From positions 1 through 64,000 of the forward strand of contig CANMPK010000003.1 in assembly GCA_947499725.1 (NCBI GenBank): 64,000 nucleotides of DNA. The letters run 5' to 3'. Position numbers and translations under genes: made by a program. This document shows, in pieces, positions 18,196 to 27,525 of the stretch. A model generated the notes under the pieces. The model did not search any database. It had not been told where the DNA came from and worked only from the letters and a program-made list of their open reading frames with translations. Source of the DNA: an uncultured Paracoccaceae bacterium (GTDB taxonomy: Bacteria > Pseudomonadota > Alphaproteobacteria > Rhodobacterales > Rhodobacteraceae). The first letter of the stretch is position 1, and every line of letters begins with the position of its first letter.

Positions 18196-18411
18196 ATGGC
18201 AACCGTAGCTAACACAACTTTCGCAAACGTAACTGTAGCTGACCGCGTTCGCGGCTTCATCGCAGACTTCAAAGCAGCTCAAGCTCTGCGCGCGGAATAC
18301 ACAGCGACTTACAACGAGCTGGACAGCCTGACAGACCGCGATCTGGCGGACCTGGGCATCGCACGCTCTAACATCGCGTCCATCGTACGCGAGCACGTAT
18401 ACGGCGCGTAA
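18196..18411 (+). CDS. DUF1127-family small protein
   Basis: 71 residues. The C-terminal half (ELDSLTDRDLADLGIARSNI) is the DUF1127 signature. In Rhodobacter relatives such proteins bind RNA and influence stress-related sRNAs and RNA turnover; the same role here is inference. AAAGGA ribosome site. The 168-bp upstream gap contains a CCTTAAGG palindrome near 18037 and no gene. Followed by a terminator. Confidence 0.85.
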   Translation: MATVANTTFANVTVADRVRGFIADFKAAQALRAEYTATYNELDSLTDRDLADLGIARSNIASIVREHVYGA

Positions 18412-18450
18412 GCCGACTAAGCCGTCATTAAAAGACGCAGAGATTTTTAC

Positions 18451-18478
18451 ACGCCTCCGATTTTTCGGGGGCGTTTTT
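18451..18478 (+). terminator. Rho-independent terminator after DUF1127 gene
   Basis: Stem ACGCCTCCG / CGGGGGCGT with T-rich loop, then TTTTT. Confidence 0.85.
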
Positions 18479-18686
18479 GATTCCAGCCTTAGCGCACGCC
18501 CCCGTTGCGCGGCGAAACCGTTGCGCCGGTCGCTGGTTTTGGGGCGCAGCCTTCATCTTTCGGTAATGTGGCATTTCGCGCTTTTCAGGGGCTGAAATGT
18601 ACGATTCGACTTTTCGCCCGTTTGGCCCAGATTTGAACCGTAATTTGGTGCCCTTGGCCGCGCGCCTGCACCTGCAAATTTTCTGA
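18479..18686. other. Non-coding stretch upstream of MAPEG gene
   Basis: Together with the flanking terminator and operator this is a gap of over 300 bp without a gene. Apart from those two sites I see no conserved structure. Open frames on the - strand are antisense to the MAPEG gene and look unreal. Confidence 0.5.
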
Positions 18687-18704
18687 ATATGTTCTTGAAC
18701 ATAT
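18687..18704. promoter_or_regulatory. Palindromic operator, copy A (predicted TetR site)
   Basis: Perfect inverted repeat ATATGTTC-tt-GAACATAT, 65 bp upstream of the MAPEG gene. Nearly the same sequence occurs at 21586 between the tetR gene and the YCII gene, which points to that TetR as the binder. Confidence 0.65.
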
Positions 18705-18768
18705 ATAGTCTTCTGGCAGCTTGCCTGAAACTGGCGCGATGGGCGCCGAACTTGGAAAGGTTTTTACG

Positions 18769-19149
18769 ATGCCCGATCTTTTTCTACCTGTGACCTTCAC
18801 TTTCATTTGCGCGCTGGCGATTGTCATTGTGCCGATGACGGCTTGGATTGGCCTGACGCGGGATAAGTACGGCGTGCTGCGCGGGGATGGGGGGAATGCG
18901 ATCCTGTTCAAACGCATTCGCGCCCACGGCAACCTGATCGAAAACGCGCCGGCTTTTGCTTTGGCCTTGGGGGTCGCTGAACTCACCGGCCTAAGCGCGG
19001 GTTGGCTTTGGGCGGCTGTGCTGTCGTTTCTGTTGGGGCGTATTTCGCATTTCATTTTGTACGATCGCAAAACACGCGGCATTGCGATGTCGCTGACGCA
19101 GATGCCTGCCGCAGCCATGGGGATCTGGGTGCTGTTGCAAATTTGGTGA
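18769..19149 (+). CDS. MAPEG-family membrane protein
   Basis: 126 residues from ATG 18769 (GGAAAGG upstream); an in-frame TTG at 18721 would add 16 residues unlike the family. Four hydrophobic helices and the MAPEG signature FKRIRAHGNLIENAPAFALA. The family covers membrane glutathione transferases and peroxidases that detoxify electrophiles and lipid peroxides. An operator shared with the tetR gene suggests induction by toxic compounds. Confidence 0.83.
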   Translation: MPDLFLPVTFTFICALAIVIVPMTAWIGLTRDKYGVLRGDGGNAILFKRIRAHGNLIENAPAFALALGVAELTGLSAGWLWAAVLSFLLGRISHFILYDRKTRGIAMSLTQMPAAAMGIWVLLQIW

Positions 19150-19304
19150 GCTGCCCCTGATCTGTCGCGATTGTTATCTGCATGGCTCTGTAAGGTCAGG
19201 CTGGGCGTAGAAAAAACTGAACTGGTATGCCAGTGTTCTTTCTATAGGCGACCTCGGGCTTAACCACCCGAGGCCACCTGTGATGAGGGAGAGAGGACAT
19301 ATCA

Positions 19305-20129
19305 GTGCGGCACAAAGCGGTTTTGCACGGCGCGGATCGATGGGGGCGTTTGGCGCTGCCCCATCTGGCGCAGGAGTTTTTAAAGCCGTCGCGGCTGATT
19401 GCTTTTGCGGCGGGGGCGACATTGATCGTGGTGGTTGGCCCGTTTGGCACCTTTGATAAGCCGATTGCTTGGCGTGCCGGTTTCTGGGTGAGTTGGTTTG
19501 CCTGTGTTTGGGTTGTGACCACTTTGCTGTTTTCCTTGATCCATAAGCTTGCGGGGCGTGAAGGCCTCGGCGCTTGGCGGTTTAGCCTGTTGGCTTGGAT
19601 CGCGAGCGTGCCAATGGCGGCTTTGTTTGGGGTGACTTTGGCCACGCAGTTCTTCCCGCGCCTTCGGGTGACTTGGGAGAACCTTTTGGCCGAGGCGATT
19701 TTCTTGTCGCCCATCGCGGCCTGTGTGGTGCTGTTGCTGCATATGACGCAAAGCGCTGAGGATGCTTCGCAAGACAGGGCAACGCCGAAGGAGCTCGATC
19801 CTGAGATTGGCGCAGCCTTCTTTGCGCGGTTGCCCAAAGAGATTGGGCGTGAGCTGCTGTGCCTGTCTGTGTCGGATCATTATCTGAATGTGCAGACGGC
19901 TGCGGGCGAGGCTTTGGTGCTTGGGAGCCTGAGCGAAGCGGTGGCGCAGCTTGAGGGATATGCGGGCTGTCAGGTGCATCGCTCGCATTGGGTGGCTTTT
20001 GCCGCGGTAGAAGATCGGGTTTGGGTGGATCAGAAGCTGCAATTGACCCTGAGCAATGGGGCGGTTGTGCCGGTGAGCCGGTCTTTTCGCCCACAGCTTT
20101 TAGAGCATCTTGCAGCGCATAGGGGATAA
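19305..20129 (+). CDS. Membrane-bound LytTR DNA-binding regulator
   Basis: 274 residues from GTG 19305 (GAGAGGA seven bases upstream). The N-terminal 150 residues contain four hydrophobic helices; the C-terminal 100 residues (LCLSVSDHYLNVQTAAGEAL, then HRSHWVAFAAV and VPVSRSFRPQL) form a LytTR DNA-binding domain. Such fusions are thought to sense membrane signals directly without a kinase. Target genes unknown; no response-regulator receiver domain is present. Confidence 0.82.
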   Translation: MRHKAVLHGADRWGRLALPHLAQEFLKPSRLIAFAAGATLIVVVGPFGTFDKPIAWRAGFWVSWFACVWVVTTLLFSLIHKLAGREGLGAWRFSLLAWIASVPMAALFGVTLATQFFPRLRVTWENLLAEAIFLSPIAACVVLLLHMTQSAEDASQDRATPKELDPEIGAAFFARLPKEIGRELLCLSVSDHYLNVQTAAGEALVLGSLSEAVAQLEGYAGCQVHRSHWVAFAAVEDRVWVDQKLQLTLSNGAVVPVSRSFRPQLLEHLAAHRG

Positions 20130-20255
20130 GCCCGCGCGGGATTGGCATCTTCCGAATTAAAATTGGTCACTGGCGTATAAGCCGTTGTTTTGCGGGCGGC
20201 TGTGCTCGTTCCTGATTGGCATCATGTGTCTTTGGCTGATTTTGAAAGGATAACG

Positions 20256-20951
20256 ATGCCTGCTGTATTTCCATTTTCTTCAACGGTTCTTTCTGGGGCT
20301 TTGGCGGCCTTGATCTGTGTCTGCGCTGGGGCGGCTGCGGCGCAGGATAAGAATTACCCAAGCCTGATGACCAAAGCTATTCGGGACGGTGATCTGGCAG
20401 CTGTGGAAGGCCTGCTGGCAGAAGGGGCGGACCCCGAGGAAGGCCTGTTCGGCTTTGCGCCGATTTATACGGCCAGTGTCGAGGGGCATGCAGAGATCGC
20501 GCAGGTCTTGATTGATGCGGGGGCGGACCCGTTTCAGTTTAAGGGCGTGGTGTCGGCGATCCATATGGCGGTGAATGGCGATCATGTGGATGTGGTTAAG
20601 GTTTTGCTGGATGCGGGCGTTCCGATGGATTTTGCCACGAAAGAACGCTGGGAGCCGCCGCTGTTGATGCAGGCGGCGCGCAGCAATGCGCTGGATACGA
20701 TCAACTACCTGCTGGACCGTGGGGCGGATATTGATATGCGCGACAAATGCCAAGATCCGGCGATTGCGGCGGCGGCTTATTGGAACAACCGCGAGGCGGC
20801 AGAGCTGTTGATCGCACGCGGCGCAGACCTGACCACCCGCAGTGTGGCGGGGGTTGTGTGTTCGCAAGGCGCGACGGCGGTGTCTTATGCGTTGCGGCAG
20901 GGCCATACGGAAATGGCGGAGTTCCTGCGCCAAGCGGGGGCTGTGGAATAG
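20256..20951 (+). CDS. Secreted ankyrin-repeat protein
   Basis: 231 residues from ATG 20256 (GAAAGGA upstream). Signal peptide of about 30 residues ending AAAAQ. Five or so ankyrin repeats follow, e.g. DGDLAAVEGLLAEGADPEEG, GHAEIAQVLIDAGADPFQF and NALDTINYLLDRGADIDMRD. A periplasmic protein-binding role is likely; partner unknown. Ends 2 bp before the convergent tetR gene, so the two stops almost touch. Confidence 0.82.
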   Translation: MPAVFPFSSTVLSGALAALICVCAGAAAAQDKNYPSLMTKAIRDGDLAAVEGLLAEGADPEEGLFGFAPIYTASVEGHAEIAQVLIDAGADPFQFKGVVSAIHMAVNGDHVDVVKVLLDAGVPMDFATKERWEPPLLMQAARSNALDTINYLLDRGADIDMRDKCQDPAIAAAAYWNNREAAELLIARGADLTTRSVAGVVCSQGATAVSYALRQGHTEMAEFLRQAGAVE

Positions 20952-20953
20952 GC

Positions 20954-21547
20954 TTAGCTGCGCGCGCTTAGCGTGTCAGTTGCGGCCTTGTGGGCGGCGT
21001 GGCGGATGTCTGTTGCGAGTTTTGAGATCGGCAACGCGCGGGCCAACACCATGCCGCCCACACAAAGCGCTGCCGCGGCTAGGGCGTCTTGGCGGCGGTC
21101 GGGATTGTCTTGTGGGCTGGCGGTTTCCAGCAGCCAGACCATGGCAGACAGAAGCGTTTCAAAGGATTCGCGCGTTGTATCGTCGGCGCGGGCCACATCT
21201 GAGGGCAGGGCGATCATGGGGCATTGGCCCTCTGTGTCGTCTAGGTGGTCATCGGACAGGTAGGCGTCCACCATCTTTTGCGCCATGTCGGGTTTGAGGT
21301 TGGTGACATCGATCCCAGCATTGCCGCGCCATTCCGCGCCGCGGCCCATCAGGAAGCTGGCGACGGCCTCGTTGAATAGGGCTTCTTTGTTTTTGAAGTG
21401 GTTGTAAAAGCCGCCGCGCGTCAGGCCGGCTTGCTGCATCACCATATCGATGGTCACTTGGTGAAAGCCGTGTTGGTTGAAGAGCTGGCGAGCGGTTTCA
21501 ACGATTTTCGTGCGGGTGTTTTGGGTGTGGGCGACGCTGTAGGGCAT
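20954..21547 (-). CDS. TetR/AcrR-family transcriptional repressor
   Basis: 197 residues. N-terminal helix-turn-helix (RTKIVETARQLFNQHGFHQV then VMQQAGLTRGGFYNHFKNKE) is typical TetR; the C-terminal ligand domain resembles the NemR/AcrR-like members. Divergent from the YCII gene, with the palindrome at 21586-21607 between them. The same palindrome precedes the MAPEG gene, so a small regulon for reactive or toxic compounds is likely. Confidence 0.88.
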   Translation of the reverse strand: MPYSVAHTQNTRTKIVETARQLFNQHGFHQVTIDMVMQQAGLTRGGFYNHFKNKEALFNEAVASFLMGRGAEWRGNAGIDVTNLKPDMAQKMVDAYLSDDHLDDTEGQCPMIALPSDVARADDTTRESFETLLSAMVWLLETASPQDNPDRRQDALAAAALCVGGMVLARALPISKLATDIRHAAHKAATDTLSARS

Positions 21548-21585
21548 GGTGATCTCCTTCTGCTTCGCAGTGTAGAGCAGGTTTT

Positions 21586-21607
21586 AAATATGTTCTTTAA
21601 CATATTT
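21586..21607. promoter_or_regulatory. Palindromic operator, copy B (predicted TetR site)
   Basis: AAATATGTTC-tt-TAACATATTT, 9 of 10 positions paired. It lies 39 bp upstream of the tetR start and 48 bp upstream of the YCII gene. Shares the core ATATGTTCTTnAACATAT with 18687-18704. Confidence 0.65.
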
Positions 21608-21654
21608 AGCTCTCTGCCATGACTGGATCATCATTCAGACAATGGAGAGATGAA

Positions 21655-21972
21655 ATGCCGAAGTATTTGCTGATTTATCATGGAAAGCCCGACCTTCAGA
21701 CGCCGGAGGATGGTCAGAAGCATATGGAGAAGTGGAAGGCTTGGAGCGCTGGGCTGGGCGATGCGGTCGTTGATCCGGGGCTGCCGGTTGGGATGTCTAA
21801 GACGATCACGGCGACGGGTGTTGAGGATCATGGCGGGTCCAATCCGGCCTCTGGCATGACGGTGTTGCAGGCGGACACCATAGAGGCGGCGATCAAGCTG
21901 GCGCAGGGGTGTCCGCATCTGAGCGGCACCGGCACGATTGAGATCGCAGAGGCGATGGATATGGAGATGTGA
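21655..21972 (+). CDS. YCII-related domain protein
   Basis: 105 residues from ATG 21655 (GGAGAG upstream; an earlier in-frame start at 21619 adds residues not seen in the family). MPKYLLIYHGKP at the start and the ferredoxin-like fold pattern (MTVLQADTIEAAIKLAQGCP) fit the YCII/DGPF family. Function is generally unknown; some members are dehydrochlorinase-like enzymes. Divergent from tetR and probably under its control. Confidence 0.8.
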   Translation: MPKYLLIYHGKPDLQTPEDGQKHMEKWKAWSAGLGDAVVDPGLPVGMSKTITATGVEDHGGSNPASGMTVLQADTIEAAIKLAQGCPHLSGTGTIEIAEAMDMEM

Positions 21973-22026
21973 TTGACGCGCCCTTGGCTTTGTTCGGAGG
22001 CTGGGGGCGTTTACGGTTTTGGGTAT

Positions 22027-22050
22027 GGTGGGTTGGAAACCCACCCTACG
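22027..22050. repeat. Short palindromic repeat, copy 6
   Basis: GGTGGGTT-gg-AAACCCACC then CTACG, with a compensated change relative to other copies. Lies between the YCII gene and the rplO promoter. Confidence 0.8.
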
Positions 22051-22080
22051 GTGGACGTTTGGATTCTGGCTGTTATCAAC

Positions 22081-22109
22081 TTGATTCCTTTGGGCGCAGG
22101 CCGTATACG
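22081..22109 (+). promoter_or_regulatory. Promoter for rplO-secY-adk
   Basis: TTGATT, 17-bp spacer, TATACG, about 100 bp upstream of rplO. Restarts the spc operon after the ten-gene insert. Confidence 0.55.
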
Positions 22110-22207
22110 CCCCCAGTGGCTTGAATGAGTCACAGAATCACAAATCAAGAAAAGCCGTGTTTGACCCGCTTACGCTTCAGGGGTCAGTTCCGGCAAGGAG
22201 AAGCGAA

Positions 22208-22681
22208 ATGAAACTGCACGAACTAAGCGACAATCCAGGCGCAACTAAAAAACGCATGCGCGTTGGCCGTGGCCCAGGCTCCGGTAAAGGTAAAATGGGT
22301 GGCCGTGGTATCAAAGGTCAAAAGTCCCGTTCCGGTGTTGCGATCAACGGTTATGAAGGCGGCCAAATGCCTTTGTACCAACGTCTGCCTAAGCGTGGCT
22401 TCAACAAGCCAAACCGCAAGGCATTCGCTGTTGTAAACCTGGGTCTGATCCAGAAATTCATCGACGAAGGCAAGCTGAACGCGAAAGAAGCGATCACTGA
22501 AGAAGCTCTGGTGGCTTCCGGTCTGATCCGTCGCGTAAAAGACGGCGTCCGCGTGCTGGCAAAAGGCGAAATTTCCGCTAAAGCCAACATCGAAGTGACT
22601 GGCGCGTCTAAGTCTGCGATCGAAGCTGTTGAAAAAGCAGGTGGCTCTCTGAAGGTCACTTCCGCGGCAGCAGCTGAATAA
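22208..22681 (+). CDS. rplO: 50S ribosomal protein L15
   Basis: 157 residues from ATG 22208 (AAGGAGAAG upstream). [20 protein letters not shown] and the Gly-rich [20 protein letters not shown] are diagnostic. L15 is a late 50S assembly protein. Two inverted repeats separate it from secY: AGCGCT/AGCGCT at 22691-22707 and a bulged ACGCCGCCAGAG/CTCTTGGCGGCGT at 22736-22769, possibly an attenuator. Confidence 0.96.
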   Translation: MKLHELSDNPGATKKRMRVGRGPGSGKGKMGGRGIKGQKSRSGVAINGYEGGQMPLYQRLPKRGFNKPNRKAFAVVNLGLIQKFIDEGKLNAKEAITEEALVASGLIRRVKDGVRVLAKGEISAKANIEVTGASKSAIEAVEKAGGSLKVTSAAAAE

Positions 22682-22735
22682 GAGGTTGTGAGCGCTCCCT
22701 TGAGCGCTTACATAAACTTCTAGTTTTCCTAATTG

Positions 22736-22776
22736 ACGCCGCCAGAGTGGAAAACGCTCTTGGCGGCGTTGTTATT
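22736..22776 (+). terminator. Intercistronic hairpin rplO-secY
   Basis: ACGCCGCCAGAG / CTCTTGGCGGCGT with one bulged T and a 9-nt loop, followed by TGTTATTT. Probably an attenuator, because secY has no other obvious promoter. Confidence 0.55.
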
Positions 22777-22791
22777 TGAAGAGAGATCCTG

Positions 22792-24159
22792 ATGGTATCT
22801 GCAGCAGAGCAAATGGCGGCCAACACAAGCTGGGCCGCGCTTGGTAAAGCCTCCGATCTTCGTAATCGTATTCTATTCACAATCGGTCTGTTGATCGTCT
22901 ATCGCCTGGGCACGTTTATTCCTGTGCCTGGCATCGACGCAAACGCCCTGCGTGATTTCATGGAATCGGCGGCGAGCGGTATTGGCGGCATTCTCACAAT
23001 GTTCACAGGCGGCGCCTTGGGCCGTATGGGGATCTTTGCTCTGGGGATCATGCCTTATATTTCGGCCTCTATTATTGTGCAGCTGATGACCTCTATGGTC
23101 CCTGCGCTGGAGCAGCTGAAGAAAGAAGGCGAACAGGGCCGTAAGAAGATCAACCAGTACACCCGTTACGGTACGGTTCTGCTGGCGACTTTGCAGTCTT
23201 ATGGTCTGGCGGTTTCCTTGCAGTCTGGTGATTTGGTAACGAACCCAGGCCTGTATTTCATCGTCTCCTGCATGGTGACGCTGATTGGCGGCACAATGTT
23301 CCTGATGTGGCTGGGTGAGCAAATCACCGCGCGCGGCATCGGTAACGGTATCTCTTTGATCATTTTCGTCGGCATCATTGCCGAGGTGCCAGCGGCACTG
23401 GCGCAGTTCTTGGCTTCTGGCCGTTCTGGCGCGATCAGCCCTGCTGTGATCGTTGGTGTGATTGTGATGGTGATTGCGACGATTGCGTTCGTTGTGTTCA
23501 TGGAGCGCGCGCTGCGTAAGATCCACATCCAATACCCACGTCGTCAGGTTGGCATGAAAGTCTATGATGGCGGGTCTTCTCACCTGCCGGTGAAAGTGAA
23601 CCCAGCGGGTGTTATCCCTGCGATCTTCGCGAGCTCTTTGCTACTGCTGCCGACAACGATCAGCACTTTCTCTGGCAACCAGACAAGCCCGATTATGTCG
23701 ACCATTCTGGCGTATTTCGGTCCGGGTCAGCCGCTGTATCTGTTGTTCTTCACAGCGATGATCGTGTTCTTTGCCTTCTTCTATACGTTCAACGTTTCCT
23801 TCAAGACCGACGAAGTTGCGGACAACCTGAAGAACCACAACGGCTTTATTCCGGGCATCCGTCCTGGCAAGAAAACAGCCGAGTATCTGGACTATGTTGT
23901 GACCCGCATCTTGATCTTGGGCTCTGCCTACCTTGCGGCAGTTTGTCTCTTGCCTGAAGTTATCCGTGGCCAACTTGCGATTCCGTTCTATTTTGGCGGC
24001 ACTTCGGTGTTGATCGTTGTTTCTGTGACGATGGATACCATTCAACAAGTTCAGTCTCATTTGCTTGCACACCAGTATGAGGGTCTGATCGAGAAATCGC
24101 AGCTGCGTGGTAAGGGATCCAAGAAGCGCAGCGGCCGAAAGGGAGCGGCGCGTCGATGA
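22792..24159 (+). CDS. secY: Protein translocase subunit SecY
   Basis: 455 residues, ten transmembrane helices. [18 protein letters not shown] near the start, [14 protein letters not shown] after TM3 and the cytoplasmic loop [18 protein letters not shown] are SecY signatures; a basic C-terminal tail ([12 protein letters not shown]) follows. Forms the protein-conducting channel of the inner membrane with SecE and SecG. Overlaps adk by 4 bp. Confidence 0.97.
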   Translation: MVSAAEQMAANTSWAALGKASDLRNRILFTIGLLIVYRLGTFIPVPGIDANALRDFMESAASGIGGILTMFTGGALGRMGIFALGIMPYISASIIVQLMTSMVPALEQLKKEGEQGRKKINQYTRYGTVLLATLQSYGLAVSLQSGDLVTNPGLYFIVSCMVTLIGGTMFLMWLGEQITARGIGNGISLIIFVGIIAEVPAALAQFLASGRSGAISPAVIVGVIVMVIATIAFVVFMERALRKIHIQYPRRQVGMKVYDGGSSHLPVKVNPAGVIPAIFASSLLLLPTTISTFSGNQTSPIMSTILAYFGPGQPLYLLFFTAMIVFFAFFYTFNVSFKTDEVADNLKNHNGFIPGIRPGKKTAEYLDYVVTRILILGSAYLAAVCLLPEVIRGQLAIPFYFGGTSVLIVVSVTMDTIQQVQSHLLAHQYEGLIEKSQLRGKGSKKRSGRKGAARR

Positions 24160-24731
24160 ACATTATTTTGCTAGGGCCTCCTGGTGCCGGTAAAGGCACT
24201 CAGGCAGCGCGTCTCGTTGAAAAGCGTGACATGATTCAATTGTCCACGGGTGACATGCTGCGTGCAGCGAAGACATCCGGAACTGAAATGGGCAAAAAGG
24301 TTGCTGAGGTCATGGACCGCGGTGAGCTTGTGACAGATGAGATCGTGATTGGTCTGATCCGCGAACAGCTGGAAGGCGACAAAAAGGGTGGTTTCATCTT
24401 TGACGGCTTCCCACGCACTTTGGCGCAGGCGGATGCTTTGGGAGAGCTTCTGTCTGAGTTCGGTGAAGATCTGGGTGCAGTGATCGAAATGCAGGTGGAT
24501 GATGAGGTTCTTGTGGACCGTATCGTTGGCCGTGCTGCGGAAGCGGTGGCTGCAGGTAAGACTGCGCGCGCGGACGACAATGCGGAAAGCCTGAAGATCC
24601 GTCTGATGGAATACTACAAAAAGACCAGCCCGCTGATCGGTTACTACCATGCAAAAGGCGAGCTGACATCGATTGATGGTCTGGCGTCTATGGATGAGGT
24701 GGAAGCCTCTATCGCGAAGGTGCTTGGTTAA
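24156..24731 (+). CDS. adk: Adenylate kinase
   Basis: 191 residues, the short-lid form: no four-Cys zinc lid is present, and the lid is reduced to [20 protein letters not shown]-loop [10 protein letters not shown] at about 7-16, STGDMLRAA and the DGFPRT motif are intact. Interconverts ATP, AMP and ADP. Last gene of this spc block, closed by a strong terminator. Confidence 0.95.
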   Translation: MNIILLGPPGAGKGTQAARLVEKRDMIQLSTGDMLRAAKTSGTEMGKKVAEVMDRGELVTDEIVIGLIREQLEGDKKGGFIFDGFPRTLAQADALGELLSEFGEDLGAVIEMQVDDEVLVDRIVGRAAEAVAAGKTARADDNAESLKIRLMEYYKKTSPLIGYYHAKGELTSIDGLASMDEVEASIAKVLG

Positions 24732-24758
24732 GCTTACGCTGACTTAAGAATGTGAAAG

Positions 24759-24788
24759 ACCCTGTATCGAAAGATGCAGGGTTTTTTG
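24759..24788 (+). terminator. Rho-independent terminator after adk
   Basis: 10-bp stem ACCCTGTATC-gaaa-GATGCAGGGT (one G-U) with a GNRA loop, followed by TTTTTGTTTT. Confidence 0.9.
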
Positions 24789-24856
24789 TTTTCAGCCGAC
24801 GGAAGGCTTTTGCTGGGGCGTATTAGAGGCATAAGGACATCAAAAGGAATTTAGAT

Positions 24857-25384
24857 ATGCGGTCTTTCGTAATTGCAGCGCTGGCTTCTGTGACTTTGGC
24901 AACGCCTGTTTTCGCTGAACAGGTAGAGATCACCTTGGTGGATGATTTGGATGGTCAGTTGAATGGCTATTGTATCGATATCAAAGGCGGCAACCGCAAC
25001 GTGGACACATCCAACGGGTTGCAATCGCACACCTGTTATTCGTATCGCGGTGAGCTCGGCACGGATCAGATTTTTGACACCGCGCGTTTTGCCAGCAATG
25101 AGCTGTATATGCCCGTTTATGAGGTTTGCGCCGAGGTGGCTGGTCTGACGGCAGGCAGCGCCTTGGGTTTGGCGGATTGCGATGGCAGCGAAGCGCAGCA
25201 GATTAGCTTTGAGGACGATGGTACATTGCGCCCTGTGGCGGCGGCTGAGATGTGTTTGACCTCTGGTGAGGCGACACGTTCCGGGCGCAACCCTGCGCAT
25301 TTGATCAAAGAGCTGACGCTGGAAAACTGCGCCGATGATCAGGCGGTTTACCAGACATGGCGTGTGCGGTCCGAAGACGACTAA
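24857..25384 (+). CDS. Secreted beta-trefoil (ricin B-like) protein, unknown
   Basis: 175 residues with a signal peptide (MRSFVIAALASVTLATPVFA). Six Cys remain in the mature protein. The end (AEMCLTSGEATRSG, then LTLENCADDQAVYQTWRVR) looks like a QxW-type ricin B-lectin repeat, and two weaker repeats may precede it. A periplasmic carbohydrate-binding role is possible but unproven. Single gene between the adk terminator and rpsM. Confidence 0.6.
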   Translation: MRSFVIAALASVTLATPVFAEQVEITLVDDLDGQLNGYCIDIKGGNRNVDTSNGLQSHTCYSYRGELGTDQIFDTARFASNELYMPVYEVCAEVAGLTAGSALGLADCDGSEAQQISFEDDGTLRPVAAAEMCLTSGEATRSGRNPAHLIKELTLENCADDQAVYQTWRVRSEDD

Positions 25385-25616
25385 GCGGGCGAAATTGCAG
25401 AAAAAAGGGAAGGGGGGGCTTGCCCCCTTGACCCACCTGAGAATCCCCCCTATGTCAACCCATCTCTACTAAGAGAATCAAATTCTTGTCTTATGGGTCG
25501 CTCCCATCTGACAGATCACCTGATCAGCTATAGCCCGCTGGCCTAACCGCCGTCGGGCTTATGTTGTGAAAAAAGGTTCTGGTACTACGGAACCGCAACG
25601 TAAAAGGAAATGACAC

Positions 25617-25985
25617 TTGGCACGTATCGCCGGCGTTAACATCCCGACCCACAAACGGGTCCCGATCGCCCTGACTTATATCACTGGCATTGGCCACACC
25701 TCCGCAGCAGCTATCTGTGAAGCGGTAGGCATCGAGTCCACTCGCCGTGTAAACGAACTGTCCGACGCAGAAGTACTGGCCGTGCGCGAGCACATCGACG
25801 CCACATACACCGTAGAAGGTGACCTGCGCCGTGAAGTTCAAATGAACATCAAACGTCTGATGGACCTAGGTTGCTACCGTGGCCTGCGTCACCGTCGTAA
25901 CCTGCCGGTTCGCGGTCAGCGTACTCACACAAACGCTCGTACACGCAAAGGTCCTGCGAAGGCCATTGCTGGTAAGAAGAAATAA
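25617..25985 (+). CDS. rpsM: 30S ribosomal protein S13
   Basis: 122 residues from a TTG start at 25617. The only nearby ATG (25609) is out of frame, and the peptide from TTG gives the canonical [27 protein letters not shown] upstream at 25600-25606 supports it. [20 protein letters not shown] is the tRNA-contact tail. A TTG start for a highly expressed r-protein may lower its initiation rate. The 231-bp gap upstream must contain the alpha-operon promoter; I could not fix it. Confidence 0.95.
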   Translation: MARIAGVNIPTHKRVPIALTYITGIGHTSAAAICEAVGIESTRRVNELSDAEVLAVREHIDATYTVEGDLRREVQMNIKRLMDLGCYRGLRHRRNLPVRGQRTHTNARTRKGPAKAIAGKKK

Positions 25986-25999
25986 GGAGGGTTTGATCA

Positions 26000-26389
26000 A
26001 TGGCACGCGATAAGACTCGTACTAAGAAAAAAGAGCGCAAGAACATCGCCGCTGGTGTGGCGCATGTGAACTCTTCTTTCAACAACACAAAAATCTTGAT
26101 CTCTGACGTTCAGGGTAACGCGATTTCTTGGTCCTCTGCAGGTACTATGGGTTTCCGTGGCTCTCGTAAGTCCACACCATATGCTGCACAGATGGCTGCA
26201 GAAGATGCTGGTAAAAAAGCGCAAGATCACGGCGTAAAAACTCTGGAAGTTGAAGTTCAAGGTCCAGGTGGCGGTCGTGAATCCGCACTGCGCGCACTGG
26301 CTGCAATTGGTTTCAACATCACATCTATCCGTGACGTAACACCAATCGCACACAACGGCTGCCGCCCACCAAAGCGCCGCCGCGTTTAA
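26000..26389 (+). CDS. rpsK: 30S ribosomal protein S11
   Basis: 129 residues: [20 protein letters not shown] and the C-terminal [12 protein letters not shown] are diagnostic. S11 is in the 30S platform. AAGGAGGG ribosome site just upstream, overlapping the end of rpsM. Confidence 0.97.
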   Translation: MARDKTRTKKKERKNIAAGVAHVNSSFNNTKILISDVQGNAISWSSAGTMGFRGSRKSTPYAAQMAAEDAGKKAQDHGVKTLEVEVQGPGGGRESALRALAAIGFNITSIRDVTPIAHNGCRPPKRRRV

Positions 26390-26404
26390 TCTAATAATTT
26401 GTTT

Positions 26405-26432
26405 CTGGGGCCTTGTTTTTTCACGGCCCCAG
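26405..26432 (+). terminator. Hairpin between rpsK and rpoA
   Basis: CTGGGGCC / GGCCCCAG stem with a T-rich 12-nt loop and no 3' T-run. More likely an attenuator or RNA-processing stem than a full stop. Confidence 0.5.
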
Positions 26433-26502
26433 TTCGTCGTTTTAATCCTCGGGAGTCGGACCCTTTTTGGAACATGGGGGTAAGACAAGAATGGAGGGAC
26501 GC

Positions 26503-27519
26503 ATGATCCACAAAAACTGGGCTGAATTGATCAAGCCAACACAGCTAGAAGTTAAGCCAGGCAACGACCCTGCGCGCCAAGCAACTGTTGTTGCAGAGCC
26601 GCTGGAACGTGGTTTTGGTCTGACACTGGGTAACGCGCTGCGCCGCGTTCTGATGAGCTCGCTGCAAGGCGCAGCGATCACCAGCGTTCAAATCGACAAC
26701 GTATTGCACGAGTTCTCCAGCGTTGCTGGCGTTCGTGAAGACGTGACAGACATCATTCTGAACCTGAAGCAGGTTGCTTTGCGTATGGAAGTGGAAGGCC
26801 CTAAGCGTCTGTCCATCAACGCAAAAGGCCCTGGTGCCGTGACAGCTGGCGATATCTCTGATTCAGCGGGTATCGAAGTTCTGAACAAAGATCTGGTTAT
26901 CTGCCACTTGGACGATGGCGCGGATCTGTTCGTTGAACTGACAGTGAACACTGGCAAAGGCTATGTGTCTGCAGACAAGAACAAGCCAGAGGATGCACCA
27001 ATTGGCCTGATGCCAATCGATGCGATCTATTCTCCGGTGAAGAAGGTTTCTTATGACGTTCAGCCGACCCGTGAAGGTCAGGTTCTGGACTATGATAAGC
27101 TGACCATGAAGATCGAAACAGATGGCTCTATCTCTCCAGAAGACGCGGTTGCTTTCGCAGCGCGCATTCTGCAGGACCAGCTGTCTATCTTCGTAAACTT
27201 CGACGAACCAGAAGCGGCTGGCCGTCAGGACGAGGACGATGGTCTCGAGTTCAACCCACTTCTGCTGAAGAAAGTGGACGAGCTGGAACTGTCTGTACGT
27301 TCTGCGAACTGCCTGAAGAACGACAACATCGTTTACATCGGCGATCTGATCCAGAAAACCGAAGCAGAAATGCTGCGCACACCGAACTTCGGCCGCAAAT
27401 CTTTGAACGAGATCAAAGAAGTGTTGTCTGGTATGGGTCTGCACCTTGGCATGGACGTCGAGGACTGGCCACCGGACAACATCGAAGATCTGGCGAAGAA
27501 ATTCGAAGACGCCTTTTAA
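26503..27519 (+). CDS. rpoA: RNA polymerase alpha subunit
   Basis: 338 residues from ATG 26503 (GGAGGGA upstream), the usual length; a longer in-frame start at 26467 would not match the family. N-terminal assembly domain contains [21 protein letters not shown]-terminal domain contains [20 protein letters not shown] and [16 protein letters not shown] for DNA and activator contacts. Followed by a palindromic repeat 6 bp after the stop, not by rplQ directly. Confidence 0.97.
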   Translation: MIHKNWAELIKPTQLEVKPGNDPARQATVVAEPLERGFGLTLGNALRRVLMSSLQGAAITSVQIDNVLHEFSSVAGVREDVTDIILNLKQVALRMEVEGPKRLSINAKGPGAVTAGDISDSAGIEVLNKDLVICHLDDGADLFVELTVNTGKGYVSADKNKPEDAPIGLMPIDAIYSPVKKVSYDVQPTREGQVLDYDKLTMKIETDGSISPEDAVAFAARILQDQLSIFVNFDEPEAAGRQDEDDGLEFNPLLLKKVDELELSVRSANCLKNDNIVYIGDLIQKTEAEMLRTPNFGRKSLNEIKEVLSGMGLHLGMDVEDWPPDNIEDLAKKFEDAF

Positions 27520-27525
27520 GAGTTT

